Origin: JBEIFW01 sp044370695
GTDB lineage: Bacteria; Actinomycetota; Acidimicrobiia; Acidimicrobiales; Ilumatobacteraceae
DNA: 25,441 nt
Reading direction: 5' to 3'
Assembly (NCBI GenBank): GCA_044370695.1
Contig: JBILVB010000036.1
Location: 1 to 25,441, forward strand
Shown here: piece by piece, positions 1-7,506 of the stretch
Layout: every line of letters starts with the position of its first letter
Position numbering within the stretch: the stretch's first letter is position 1
Program-made: the position numbers and the translations under genes
Notes under the pieces: generated by a model
Database searches by the model: none
What the model saw: only the letters and a program-made list of their open reading frames with translations
What the model was told of the DNA's origin: nothing

Positions 1-885
1 GCCGGCGCAGCGACCCGTGTGATCGACGCCTTCGACGGTGCCGAGGTGCCGGTGACGGTTCCCCCGATGGCGAGCGGAGGGGTGGCGCGCTGGCGGTACG
101 AGCTGCCCGCGAACCGTCGAGGGGTCCACCGGGTCGGACCGCTGGTGATCGAGCGGGCCGATCCGCTCGAGCTGCTGTGCCGCTCGATCCGCAACGACGA
201 CGACGACCTCGTGTGGGTCCATCCCACCCTGCTCGATCTCGGACCGGTCCGGGCTGCGGGCCGGGGTTGGCACGAGCAGGGGGGCGGGCGCGGTGACGAC
301 CCCTCGGCCGAGTTCCGCAGCCTGCGCACCTACGTCCCCGGGGACGACACCCGACTCGTCCACTGGCCGACCTCGGCCAGGATCGGACGCCTCGTCGTGC
401 GCGAGGTCGCCCAGCGAGCCGGCGCCGATCGGCTGGTGTTGCTGGACACCGCCGCCGGCGTGCTGTCGGGGCCGGGGTTCGAGGTGGCGGTCGAGATCGC
501 TGCGAGCCTCGCCGCGCAGGGCATCGCCGGAGGGCTCGGCGTCCTGTGGCGTACGAGCGACGTGCGCGCGACCGGCCCGACCGGGCCGTTGGCGGGCCGT
601 GACGAACTGCTCCGGCTCGCCGCGTCGGTGGGTCGGACCGCCCCGGCTGCGACCCTGCCCGTGCGAGCGGTCGTCGGCCCGGTCGCGGCCGACGAGACGG
701 TCCTGGTGACCGGCGCGGGCCGATCCCCGTTGCTGGCCCGGCTCCTCGCGGACCGCCGGACGCGGCCCGGTCTCGTGGTGGTGCGGGTGGTCGACGGTCC
801 GGGGACGGGCGTCGCGCTCCCGGTCCGGACCGTCGACGTCCGCTCGGCCCGGGAATTCGCTCGGCGCTGGCGGACCGGACGGTGA
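1..885 (+). CDS. DUF58 domain protein, 5' end cut by window edge
   Basis: The reading frame is open from base 1, so the first ATG-like codon at 19 is probably internal and the N-terminal membrane segments lie outside the window. The visible part has the DUF58 core. A beta-rich stretch (RRGVHRVGPL, then a DPLELL segment) is followed by the family signature around SLRTYVPGDDTRLVHWPTSA and then a vWA-like fold (VLLDTAAG). DUF58 proteins are usually encoded between a MoxR AAA+ ATPase and a transglutaminase-like membrane protein and are thought to act in envelope or protein maturation; the exact role is unknown. Its TGA overlaps the GTG of the next gene by 4 nt (GTGA), so the two are probably translationally coupled. 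A MoxR gene is expected just upstream, but this is not visible. Confidence 0.85.
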   Translation, partial: AGAATRVIDAFDGAEVPVTVPPMASGGVARWRYELPANRRGVHRVGPLVIERADPLELLCRSIRNDDDDLVWVHPTLLDLGPVRAAGRGWHEQGGGRGDDPSAEFRSLRTYVPGDDTRLVHWPTSARIGRLVVREVAQRAGADRLVLLDTAAGVLSGPGFEVAVEIAASLAAQGIAGGLGVLWRTSDVRATGPTGPLAGRDELLRLAASVGRTAPAATLPVRAVVGPVAADETVLVTGAGRSPLLARLLADRRTRPGLVVVRVVDGPGTGVALPVRTVDVRSAREFARRWRTGR

Positions 886-3032
886 CGACGACCGGGGTCG
901 TCGCACCCCGCAGAGGCGTCCGGTCGGCGCTCCTCGTGTCGACGGCCGGGGTCGCCTGGAGCGCCGTCGGCCTCGGTGCGGCCTTCGGGGCGGTGGTCGC
1001 TCCCGCCGTCGTCGTCCTCGCTCCGTTGGTGCACGGTCTGCTCGCGCTCGTTCCCGTCGACCGACGCCGGGCCGACCAGGTCGGATCCCGGAGCGCGCAA
1101 CGGGCGGTGACCCGGGCCGTCGCCGTTGCGCGCCACGTCGTGGTCCATGCGTCGACGTCGGTCGTCATGGCGGTCGCAGCCGCCTGGATCGCCGGTGGTG
1201 GACCCGGAGATGCCCTCGAGGGGCTCGAGGGTGGCCCGGCCTCGCTGTTCGCAGCGCGCTGGCCGGTCGTGCCCTCTCCCCCTGCTGTGGCCGCGCTTGC
1301 GTTCGTCGCTTCGCTCGCAGGTGCTGCTGCGGTCGTCGCCGTGCGGATCGGCGCGCCACCGGCCGCCGCCGTGGTGCCGTCGGTCGGGCTCGTCGTGACC
1401 GCCGCCGTGACCGGTGCTCCCGCTGGTCCACCCCCGTGGTGGCACGTGGCGGGCGTGGTCGGTTGGAGCGTCGTGACCATGGCGGCGGTCGCCGGCACGG
1501 CGGACGTCGGGCCGCCGTCGGGTGCTCGGGCCCGGCGGTGGCGGGTCGCGGTCCCGCTCGTGATCGGCCTCGCCGTCGCGGTCGTCGCCGCCGGGCTGGT
1601 CGGGGACGGACCGCGAGTCGACCCGCGCGACGCCACCGACGCCGTGGCGTCGGCGACGGTCGAGGTCAGCCCGCTGGCTCGGGTCGACGAGTGGCGGTCG
1701 ATCTCGCCGCCTGCGGTGCTGTTCCGGGTGTCGGGCGATCCGGTCGCCCGCTGGCGGCTGGTCGCCCTCGACCGGTTCGACGGTCGCAGCTGGATGCCGC
1801 CCGACGATCTTCGACCGGCCGGAGCGAACCGCGGCGGCGCTGCGGACGACCTTCGCGTCGAGGTCACGATCGGCGCGCTCGACGGCCGCTGGGTCCCCGT
1901 GCCCGACGGCCAGCCGCTCGGGACGAGTCGGGCCGTTCGGGTCGACGGGAGCGGGGGTGCGCTCCTGGCCGACGAGCCGCTGACGCCCGGCGAGGTCGTG
2001 ACCGTGCGCGCCCGGCCCGCTGGCCGGGGGCTGACCGCGCGCGACGAGCCGACCGTCCGTGTCGGCGGCGAGGTGGACGGCTTCGAGGTCCCGGCCGCTC
2101 TGGTCGCGCTCGCCGGCCGGATCGTCGCGGGCGCGACGGACGACTACGAGCGGGCGGTCCGGCTCGCTGCGTACCTGCGCGGGGAGTTCCGGCGCGACGA
2201 GTCCAGTCCACCGGGTCATTCGATCGCCGTGCTCGAGACCTTCCTGGAGCGCTCGAGGCGGGGACGCAGCGAGCAGTTCGTCGCTGCGTTCGGAGTGTTG
2301 GCCCTCGCCGTGGGGTTACCCGTTCGGATCGCCGTCGGGTTCGTGGGCAACGACGGCACCGTCCGGAGCGACACCGCCTTCGCCTGGCCGGAGGTGGACG
2401 TCGCCGGGACCGGGTGGGTGGCGCTCGACCCCGTGCCCGAGCTCGAGCAGCCGGCGGCAGGCGACGACGCCGGGGATGCGCCGGCGTCGCTCGAACCGGC
2501 GACGGCACCGCCGGCCCCGGCGACGACTGCGCCGAGTCCCCCGACGACGCTCGCCGGCCCGCAGTCGGCGGTCCCGGCCGCGGGCGGCGGTGTGCCGGCC
2601 GCCGTCCCCGCCGTTCCCGGCACCGTGCTCGCCGCGGTGGCGCTCGCCGCCGTCGCCGTCGTCGGTCGCAAGTCGGCGCGCCGCCGGGCGCGCCGAAGCG
2701 CAGGATCACCGGATCGTGTGGTCCTCGGTGCGTTCGCCGAAGCCATGGACCGGCTGCACGATCTCGGCGGCGAACGCCGAGCCTCGGCGACCGACGCCGA
2801 GTTGTCCGAGGCGGCGGCTGCCACGATCGGGTCGCCGGTGCCCGGCCTGGGGGACCTGGCGGTGCTCGCCACGGCCGCCGCCCATGCCCCGGAACCGGCA
2901 ACGTCGACCGAGGCCGCCCGGGCCCTCGCTGCGCTCGACGACGTGGAGCGGGGGCTCGCGGTGTTGCCGAGACGGCATCGGTGGCGAGGCCGGTGCAGCG
3001 TCCGGTCGCTGCGGCGTCCGTTCCCCTGGTGA
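882..3032 (+). CDS. TgpA-type membrane transglutaminase-like protein with apparently dead active site
   Basis: 716 aa starting at a GTG that overlaps the DUF58 stop. Residues about 10-240 hold several hydrophobic helices. An extracellular linker with the TgpA-like WRLVALDRFDGRSW motif follows, then a transglutaminase-core-like region at about 440-520, a Pro/Thr/Ala linker, one more membrane helix near 580-600 and a helical cytoplasmic tail. The core has the family frame GRSEQFVAAF...LPVRIAVGF...FAWPEV...WVALDP. The position of the nucleophilic Cys (normally CEQF) is Ser463 and that of the catalytic His (normally HAW) is Phe500; only Asp516 is kept. The fold is therefore expected to be intact but protease/transglutaminase activity is doubtful. 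It may be a structural or binding partner of the DUF58 protein. The family call is confident; the loss of activity is inferred. Confidence 0.85.
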   Translation: MTTTGVVAPRRGVRSALLVSTAGVAWSAVGLGAAFGAVVAPAVVVLAPLVHGLLALVPVDRRRADQVGSRSAQRAVTRAVAVARHVVVHASTSVVMAVAAAWIAGGGPGDALEGLEGGPASLFAARWPVVPSPPAVAALAFVASLAGAAAVVAVRIGAPPAAAVVPSVGLVVTAAVTGAPAGPPPWWHVAGVVGWSVVTMAAVAGTADVGPPSGARARRWRVAVPLVIGLAVAVVAAGLVGDGPRVDPRDATDAVASATVEVSPLARVDEWRSISPPAVLFRVSGDPVARWRLVALDRFDGRSWMPPDDLRPAGANRGGAADDLRVEVTIGALDGRWVPVPDGQPLGTSRAVRVDGSGGALLADEPLTPGEVVTVRARPAGRGLTARDEPTVRVGGEVDGFEVPAALVALAGRIVAGATDDYERAVRLAAYLRGEFRRDESSPPGHSIAVLETFLERSRRGRSEQFVAAFGVLALAVGLPVRIAVGFVGNDGTVRSDTAFAWPEVDVAGTGWVALDPVPELEQPAAGDDAGDAPASLEPATAPPAPATTAPSPPTTLAGPQSAVPAAGGGVPAAVPAVPGTVLAAVALAAVAVVGRKSARRRARRSAGSPDRVVLGAFAEAMDRLHDLGGERRASATDAELSEAAAATIGSPVPGLGDLAVLATAAAHAPEPATSTEAARALAALDDVERGLAVLPRRHRWRGRCSVRSLRRPFPW

Positions 3033-3078
3033 GCCGTCGGCCGGCGGTCGCCCGTCGGTTCGGCGCACCCAGGAGGCG

Positions 3079-4752
3079 TCAGCCGACGGGCTCGGGGACG
3101 GCGTCGGCCTCGACGCTCTCCTCCCGGTCCGCGGCGGCGGGTGCCACGACGGCCAGGCGCCGAGCCCGCGTCGAGGGGTGCGTCAGCACCGGCAGCACGG
3201 CGAGCCCGCGGAGCTGACCGGCGAGATCGGCGAGGTCGTCGGCGCGCTGGCGCCGGAAGGGGACGGCGAGGACGACGGCGTCCGCGAGGTGCGCGAGTTG
3301 CAGGGCCGACGCCGCAGCCGGCAGGGCGCCGCCGTCCACCACGATCACCTGCGCGTCGGGTGCCGCCGCATGGGCGCCGTCGAGCAACCGCGAGACGTCC
3401 TCCCGTCGCAGGACCGTCGCGCCCCCGGCGCTGAACCCGAGCGCACGGATCTCCGGTCGTCCGGTCTCGCTGAGCGGACCGGGGTCGTGGCGGCCCCCGG
3501 TGCTCCCGGCCAACACTGCGTCGATCCCGCTGCGGTCGGGGTCCGCAAGGGCGCTGGTGATCTCCGGGTCGTGCTGGTCGGCGTCGACGAGCACGACCCG
3601 GGCCCCTGCGGCGGCGAACTGGGTGGCGAGCGCCGCCGCCACCGTGGTGCAGCCGGCGCGATGCGTCGTGCCGATCACTGCGACCCGCAGCGGGCGGCCG
3701 TGCGGCCCGAGCGATTCGGCCCGCACGCAGACCTGGTGGACGGCGGCGCGGGCGCGATCGGGCAATGGTCGGGTGAGCTGATCGGCGAGCGGGGCGCCGA
3801 AGGCCCGATGGCGCGTCAGCCGCCCGACGACGGGCTGCCCGAGCACGGTCTCGGCCTGGCCTTCGTCGACCAGCCGCATCGACAGCCGCGCCCAGGCGAC
3901 GGCGGCGAACAGCCCGGCCAGCAGCCCGACGGCTCCGCCGAGCAGCAGCGATCGGTCGTCGGCGTCGGAGGTGGGCAGCGTGGGGGTGAGCGCCGGTTGC
4001 ACGATCTCGCTCGCCACGCGCAGGTTCGCGGCGAGTTCGAGCTGTGATCGGTTCTGCAGGAACTCGTTGTACTGCTGCAGGAGCAGCTGTTGCTGGGCCT
4101 GCGCCTCGGTCACCTTCGCCGTCGCAGCCGTCACCGCCTCCCGCGCGGCGAGGATCCGGGGGTCGGCTGCGGGGTTCGTGCCCCCGGCGCTCAGCGCCGT
4201 GACGAGCGTCGACTGGTCCGCGATCACCTTCTGGTTGTCGGAGATGGTCTGCTGGAGGCCGGAGAGGCGGCCGTTGAGCTCGTCGATCTGGCGTCGGACG
4301 GTCTCGAGGGCAGGCCCCTGCGAGACCGAGGCTCGTTCACGGAGGTCGCTGATGTACAGCTCGGCCCAGGCGTTCGCGAGCTGTTCGGCGCGTGCGGGAT
4401 CACCCGAGCGCGCCATGACGGTGACGAGATCGGTACGGGGCTGCTGGGTGACCGTCACGGCGCCTCGGATCGAGGAGGTCGTCTCCCCCGGGAAGCTGCT
4501 GGCCAGTCGGGCGGCGAGTTCGGAGCTCTGCAGCACGCTGAGCTGGCCGATCACGTAACGGTCCGGGTCGTTCACGAACGTGTTGCCGCCGAGCGGGTTC
4601 TGCGGAGGCTGGATGATCAGCACCGCGCGGGCCTCGTACCAACTCGACTTGGCGCCCCCGAGTGCGGTGCCGATGACGAGTCCGAGGAGCACGCCGAGCG
4701 GGACCAGCCAGACCCGCCGCCGCAGCGCCGCCGCGATGAAAGAGAGCTCCAC
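3079..4752 (-). CDS. Wzz/CapB-like polysaccharide chain-length protein, degenerate P-loop
   Basis: 557 aa from a GTG preceded by a good ribosome site (GGGAGGTGG, a few nt upstream). The frame stays open far upstream, but that part is arginine-rich shadow sequence. Order: membrane helix at about 14-32, a periplasmic Wzz domain with a long coiled coil (about 140-240), a second helix at about 268-290, then a cytoplasmic ParA/MinD-like ATPase fold. Walker A' (VVLVDADQHDP, 386-396) and a Walker B-like strand (VIVVDGG, 469-475) are present. The Walker A loop reads GTTHRAGCTT, with Cys368 where Lys is expected, and the C-terminus has no tyrosine cluster. It probably helps control export or length of a surface polysaccharide but is unlikely to be an autophosphorylating tyrosine kinase. 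It is convergent with the transglutaminase-like gene and divergent from the atp operon. Confidence 0.8.
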   Translation of the reverse strand: MELSFIAAALRRRVWLVPLGVLLGLVIGTALGGAKSSWYEARAVLIIQPPQNPLGGNTFVNDPDRYVIGQLSVLQSSELAARLASSFPGETTSSIRGAVTVTQQPRTDLVTVMARSGDPARAEQLANAWAELYISDLRERASVSQGPALETVRRQIDELNGRLSGLQQTISDNQKVIADQSTLVTALSAGGTNPAADPRILAAREAVTAATAKVTEAQAQQQLLLQQYNEFLQNRSQLELAANLRVASEIVQPALTPTLPTSDADDRSLLLGGAVGLLAGLFAAVAWARLSMRLVDEGQAETVLGQPVVGRLTRHRAFGAPLADQLTRPLPDRARAAVHQVCVRAESLGPHGRPLRVAVIGTTHRAGCTTVAAALATQFAAAGARVVLVDADQHDPEITSALADPDRSGIDAVLAGSTGGRHDPGPLSETGRPEIRALGFSAGGATVLRREDVSRLLDGAHAAAPDAQVIVVDGGALPAAASALQLAHLADAVVLAVPFRRQRADDLADLAGQLRGLAVLPVLTHPSTRARRLAVVAPAAADREESVEADAVPEPVG

Positions 4753-5005
4753 GACTCCACCTCCCGCCGAGGCCTCCCGCCGGGGCTGACTCGCCCCGTG
4801 GCCCTCGGTCCGGCGCCGGAGCGTAACGACGGCCCTCGGCGCACCGGGACGGCCGTTCGGCTCATCGCTGTGCGTCCCGTCCCAGGGCCAGGACGGGGTC
4901 GCTGCACGTTGCGCCGTCGTGCGGAGGCCCCCTAGATTGCGCGACCGTTCACAAGCGGCTGACGCAGCCGTAACGATCACCGTCCCCACCCACACCCGGA
5001 GCCCC
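4753..5005. other. Intergenic region between divergent wzz-like gene and atp operon
   Basis: 253 bases, the longest gene-free stretch in the window. It should hold the promoters of both the leftward polysaccharide gene and the rightward ATP synthase operon. A plausible rightward promoter is annotated separately. For the leftward gene the only candidate -10 I see is TACGCT on the minus strand (plus positions 4820-4825), without a convincing -35. The GTG of the wzz-like gene has a strong purine-rich ribosome site immediately upstream. No open frame here looks like a gene. Confidence 0.5.
4909..4938 (+). promoter_or_regulatory. Candidate promoter of the atp operon
   Basis: TTGCGC at 4909-4914 and TAGATT at 4933-4938 are separated by 18 nt, a reasonable housekeeping-sigma arrangement for a GC-rich actinobacterium. 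It would start transcription roughly 60 nt before the GTG at 5006. No other -10-like hexamer with a matching -35 stands out between the two divergent genes. Called from pattern only. Confidence 0.4.
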
Positions 5006-5344
5006 GTGGATCGCCTTCGAGCCCGTCGAGAACTGCACCGCGGCTTCGGCGACGCGCTGTCGCGCGCGTTCGAGCTCGCAGCGACGACGGGGATCTTCCT
5101 GGCGATCGGGTTCGGGCTCGACCGGTGGCTCGGCACCACGCCAGTGCTGATGATCGTGCTCGTGGTGTTCGCTCTCGTGGGCCAGTTCGTGAAGCTCTGG
5201 TACGCCTACGACGCCGAGATGCGCCGCCTCGAGCGCGACCGCGAGCTCGCCGGGTTCACCGTCGCCCCGATGCGCACCGCCGCCCGTCCCGACGGTCGGG
5301 CGTCGTCGCCTCGCCGAGGTCGCACTGCCGGAGGGCCGGCATGA
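5006..5344 (+). CDS. atpZ: AtpZ/AtpI-type small membrane protein of ATP synthase operon
   Basis: 112 aa from the GTG at 5006, chosen because GGAG lies just upstream and because the part before it (from an ATG-like codon at 4919) overlaps the candidate promoter and has no family similarity. Two hydrophobic helices flank the family pattern GFGLDRWLGTTPVLMI, as in AtpZ/AtpI proteins encoded at the head of F1Fo operons. They are thought to assist c-ring assembly or ion supply and are not structural subunits. The C-terminal 35 residues are basic and low-complexity. The TGA overlaps the next ATG (ATGA), which supports translational coupling. The name atpZ is used for family resemblance; atpI would be equally defensible. 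Confidence 0.75.
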   Translation: MDRLRARRELHRGFGDALSRAFELAATTGIFLAIGFGLDRWLGTTPVLMIVLVVFALVGQFVKLWYAYDAEMRRLERDRELAGFTVAPMRTAARPDGRASSPRRGRTAGGPA

Positions 5345-5805
5345 GCGCCACCACCCTCACCCGCCTCGACGGTCCGGCTCCCGAGGCGCAGATCGCCCGG
5401 GATCTCGTCAAGCGGGCGTCGTGGATCGCTCCCGTGCTCGTCGTGCTGTGCGGGGCGCTGTGGGGTCTCGCGGGCGCTGCGTCGGGCGCCTACGGCGTCG
5501 CCATCGTCGTCGTGAACTTCGTGCTGTCGGCGGCGTTGCTCGCCGGCACCGCCCGGATCTCGCTCGCACTCATGATGGGCGCCGCGCTGTTCGGCTACCT
5601 CGTGCGGCTCGGTCTCATCTTCCTCGCCGTGCTGCTGGTCCGGGACGCCTCGTGGATGGCGCTCCCCGCACTCGGCCTCACCCTGATCGTCACGCACCTG
5701 GGTCTGCTGTTCTGGGAGATCCGCTACGTGTCGGCCAGCCTTGCCTTCCCCGGTCTGAAGCCCGCACGCGTCGGGCCCCTCGAGAACAGGACGGAGACGC
5801 CGTGA
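5341..5805 (+). CDS. atpI: AtpI-like integral membrane protein (ATP synthase protein I)
   Basis: 154 aa with ATG at 5341 overlapping the preceding stop. Four hydrophobic helices are visible (about 28-47, 50-70, 75-98 and 104-124), followed by a short polar tail. This matches the size and topology of AtpI-family proteins that precede atpB in many bacteria, including actinobacteria, and are believed to act as c-ring assembly chaperones. Sequence conservation in this family is low, so the call rests mainly on position between atpZ and atpB and on topology. Its TGA overlaps the GTG start of atpB by 4 nt. Confidence 0.7.
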   Translation: MSATTLTRLDGPAPEAQIARDLVKRASWIAPVLVVLCGALWGLAGAASGAYGVAIVVVNFVLSAALLAGTARISLALMMGAALFGYLVRLGLIFLAVLLVRDASWMALPALGLTLIVTHLGLLFWEIRYVSASLAFPGLKPARVGPLENRTETP

Positions 5806-6563
5806 ACGTGCTCGCGCTGAAGTTCCCGGAGATCAGCGAACTGCTGGTCTGGAAAGACCTGTTCCCCGGGTTCAACAAGATCGCGATCATCAGCATCCTC
5901 GCGACGATCATCCCGATCGTGGTGTTCTGGATCGCTGCTTCCAAGCCGGCCGACGGGGCGCCCAAGGGGGTACGCAACTTCGCCGAGTCCGTCGTCGAGT
6001 TCATCCAGAACGGCGTGGTCATGCAGACCATGGGCCGGGACGGCATGGGCTGGACGCCGTTCCTGCTCTCGCTGTTCTGCTTCATCTACCTGCTGAACGT
6101 GCCCGGCATCATCCCGCTGTTCCAGATGCCGGCCACCGCTCGTATGGCCGCACCGATGGTGCTGGCGCTGATCATCTGGATCGTGTTCAACGGGGTCGGC
6201 CTGAAGCACCAGGGCGCCGGCTACTTCAAGTCGGTGCTGTTCCCGCCCGGGGTGCCCAAGGCGCTCTACATCCTGGTCACGCCCATCGAGCTGATCTCGA
6301 CGTTCCTCGTGCGGCCCTTCTCGCTCGCCGTCCGTCTCTTCGCCAACATGATGGCCGGGCACATCCTGCTCGTCACCTTCGCCGTGCTGACCGATGCGCT
6401 CATCGGCGGCCAGCTCGCGTGGCAGAAGCCGATCGCCATCCTCCCCCTGGTGATGCTGATCTTCCTCACCGGGTTCGAGGTGCTCGTCGCGTTCCTGCAG
6501 GCCTACATCTTCACGATCCTCGCTGCCGTGTACATCGGTGGCGCCGCTCACCCGGAACACTGA
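5802..6563 (+). CDS. atpB: F1Fo ATP synthase subunit a
   Basis: 253 aa from the GTG at 5802 that overlaps the atpI stop. Subunit a forms the proton half-channels beside the c-ring. The diagnostic segment RPFSLAVRLFANMMAGHILL (171-190) holds the essential arginine, most likely Arg178, followed by the conserved helix FEVLVAFLQAYIFTILAAVYI near the C-terminus. The N-terminus is long enough for the periplasmic segment plus first helix, and the total length is normal for the family. Frame and start are secure because the downstream sequence reads cleanly into the 41-nt gap before atpE. Confidence 0.96.
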   Translation: MNVLALKFPEISELLVWKDLFPGFNKIAIISILATIIPIVVFWIAASKPADGAPKGVRNFAESVVEFIQNGVVMQTMGRDGMGWTPFLLSLFCFIYLLNVPGIIPLFQMPATARMAAPMVLALIIWIVFNGVGLKHQGAGYFKSVLFPPGVPKALYILVTPIELISTFLVRPFSLAVRLFANMMAGHILLVTFAVLTDALIGGQLAWQKPIAILPLVMLIFLTGFEVLVAFLQAYIFTILAAVYIGGAAHPEH

Positions 6564-6604
6564 TCCCGGGCCCCAGACCCCAGACCACCAGACAAGGACA
6601 AGCA

Positions 6605-6871
6605 ATGGAAGCCATCTCGATCCTCGCCCAGGCCGCCGCTGGCGACGAGAAGAACGTCGCTGCTGCCACCTCTGCCGGATATGCCTACGGCCTGGCCGCC
6701 ATCGGCCCGGGCATCGGCATCGGTTACCTGGTCGGCAAGTCCGTCGAGGCCATGGCCCGCCAGCCCGAGGCGGCCGGCATGGTCCGCACGACGATGTTCC
6801 TCGGTATCGCCTTCACCGAGGCCCTCGCCCTCATCGGCTTCGTCGTCTTCATCCTCCTCAAGTTCGCCTGA
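6605..6871 (+). CDS. atpE: F1Fo ATP synthase subunit c (proteolipid)
   Basis: 88 aa, ATG at 6605 with AAGGA upstream. Two hydrophobic helices form the c-ring hairpin. The first carries the glycine motif GPGIGIG (34-40), the polar loop is ARQPE (51-55), and the second carries the ion-binding carboxylate Glu72 in IAFTEALALIG. The residue after Glu is Ala and not the Ser/Thr seen in Na+-binding rings, so a proton-driven enzyme is likely. A short N-terminal extension of about 20 residues precedes the first helix. It is followed at once by a strong hairpin (separate entry) that could set its expression apart from the rest of the operon. Confidence 0.97.
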   Translation: MEAISILAQAAAGDEKNVAAATSAGYAYGLAAIGPGIGIGYLVGKSVEAMARQPEAAGMVRTTMFLGIAFTEALALIGFVVFILLKFA

Positions 6872-6875
6872 TCAC

Positions 6876-6901
6876 GCGTCGGCGGCCGCAGCCGCAGACG
6901 C
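6876..6901 (+). promoter_or_regulatory. Stable hairpin in the atpE-b' gap
   Basis: Two 5-bp stems separated by a single G/A mismatch close on a 4-nt loop. GCGTC (6876-6880) pairs with GACGC (6897-6901), and GCGGC (6882-6886) pairs with GCCGC (6891-6895) around the loop CGCA. It begins 4 nt after the atpE stop. No T-run follows, so it is not a classical intrinsic terminator. An mRNA-stability, processing or partial attenuation element that raises c-subunit output is the likeliest reading (inference). Confidence 0.55.
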
Positions 6902-6933
6902 TGTCCAACCGATCCGTCCAGCAAGGAGCAGCC

Positions 6934-7506
6934 GTGCTCATCGCCGCCGCAGACGCGGGCGGCCTGTCGTCTCGCATACTGACTGCGGGCGACCAGGCAG
7001 CGTCCACCGCCGAGGCCCCCAACCCGATCCTTCCGGTCCTGCCGGAGATCCTGTGGTCGGTCGGGTGCTTCCTCGTCCTGTTCTTCGTGATGCGCTACGC
7101 GGTGTATCCGAAGCTCGCCGCCGGGATGGAGGCCCGTGCCAAGTCGGTGGGGGATGCCCACGCCGAGGCCGAGAAACTCCGGCGTGACGCCCAGGCGGAG
7201 GTCGCCCAGTACGAGTCGGCGCTCGCTGGGATCCGCCAGGAGGCGGCCGGTCGGATCGACGCCGCTCGGCAGGTGCTCGACGCCGAACGCCAGAGCCGGA
7301 TCGGTGCGGTGAACGCCCGGATCGCCGAGCAGCGGGCTGCCGCACTCGCCGAGGCCGAGGCCGCACGAGCAGCGGTCGCCGACCAGATCGCCGGCGCAGC
7401 GGCCGAGGTGGCCGCCGCCGCTGCGGCGAAGGTGCTCGGTCGGGACGTGGACGTGGCGGCTGCGCGGACTGCGGTGGACGAGACGATGCAGGCGGGTGTG
7501 CGATGA
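6934..7506 (+). CDS. F1Fo ATP synthase b-type peripheral stalk subunit, first copy (b'-like)
   Basis: 190 aa from the GTG at 6934, with AAGGAG six nt upstream. An N-terminal region of about 30 residues precedes NPILPVLPEILWSVGCFLVL, which starts the single membrane helix. A long, highly charged Ala/Glu/Arg coiled coil follows to about residue 165. This is the b-subunit plan: membrane anchor plus stalk linking Fo to delta/F1. A second b-type gene follows directly. In organisms with two, the gene next to atpE is generally the b' one, which is why this copy is called b'-like; the assignment of b versus b' is positional. The stop overlaps the next ATG (ATGA). Confidence 0.88.
   Translation: MLIAAADAGGLSSRILTAGDQAASTAEAPNPILPVLPEILWSVGCFLVLFFVMRYAVYPKLAAGMEARAKSVGDAHAEAEKLRRDAQAEVAQYESALAGIRQEAAGRIDAARQVLDAERQSRIGAVNARIAEQRAAALAEAEAARAAVADQIAGAAAEVAAAAAAKVLGRDVDVAAARTAVDETMQAGVR

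Noticed and set aside
1213..1231. Perfect 8-bp inverted repeat (CCCTCGAG, GGG loop, CTCGAGGG).
   Set aside because: Lies inside the coding region and follows from the peptide repeat LEGLEG; no sign of a terminator or operator role.
330..2219. A 629-codon minus-strand frame opposite the DUF58 and transglutaminase-like genes.
   Set aside because: Arg/Asp/Pro-rich shadow; the plus-strand genes show clear domains.
3033..3078. Possible terminator between the convergent transglutaminase-like and wzz-like genes.
   Set aside because: GC-rich but no clear stem-loop and no T-run on either strand.
4753..5139. N-terminal extension of the wzz-like gene up to position 5139.
   Set aside because: Arginine-rich and without family similarity; it would overlap the atp promoter and atpZ, while the GTG at 4752 has a good ribosome site and starts the membrane domain.
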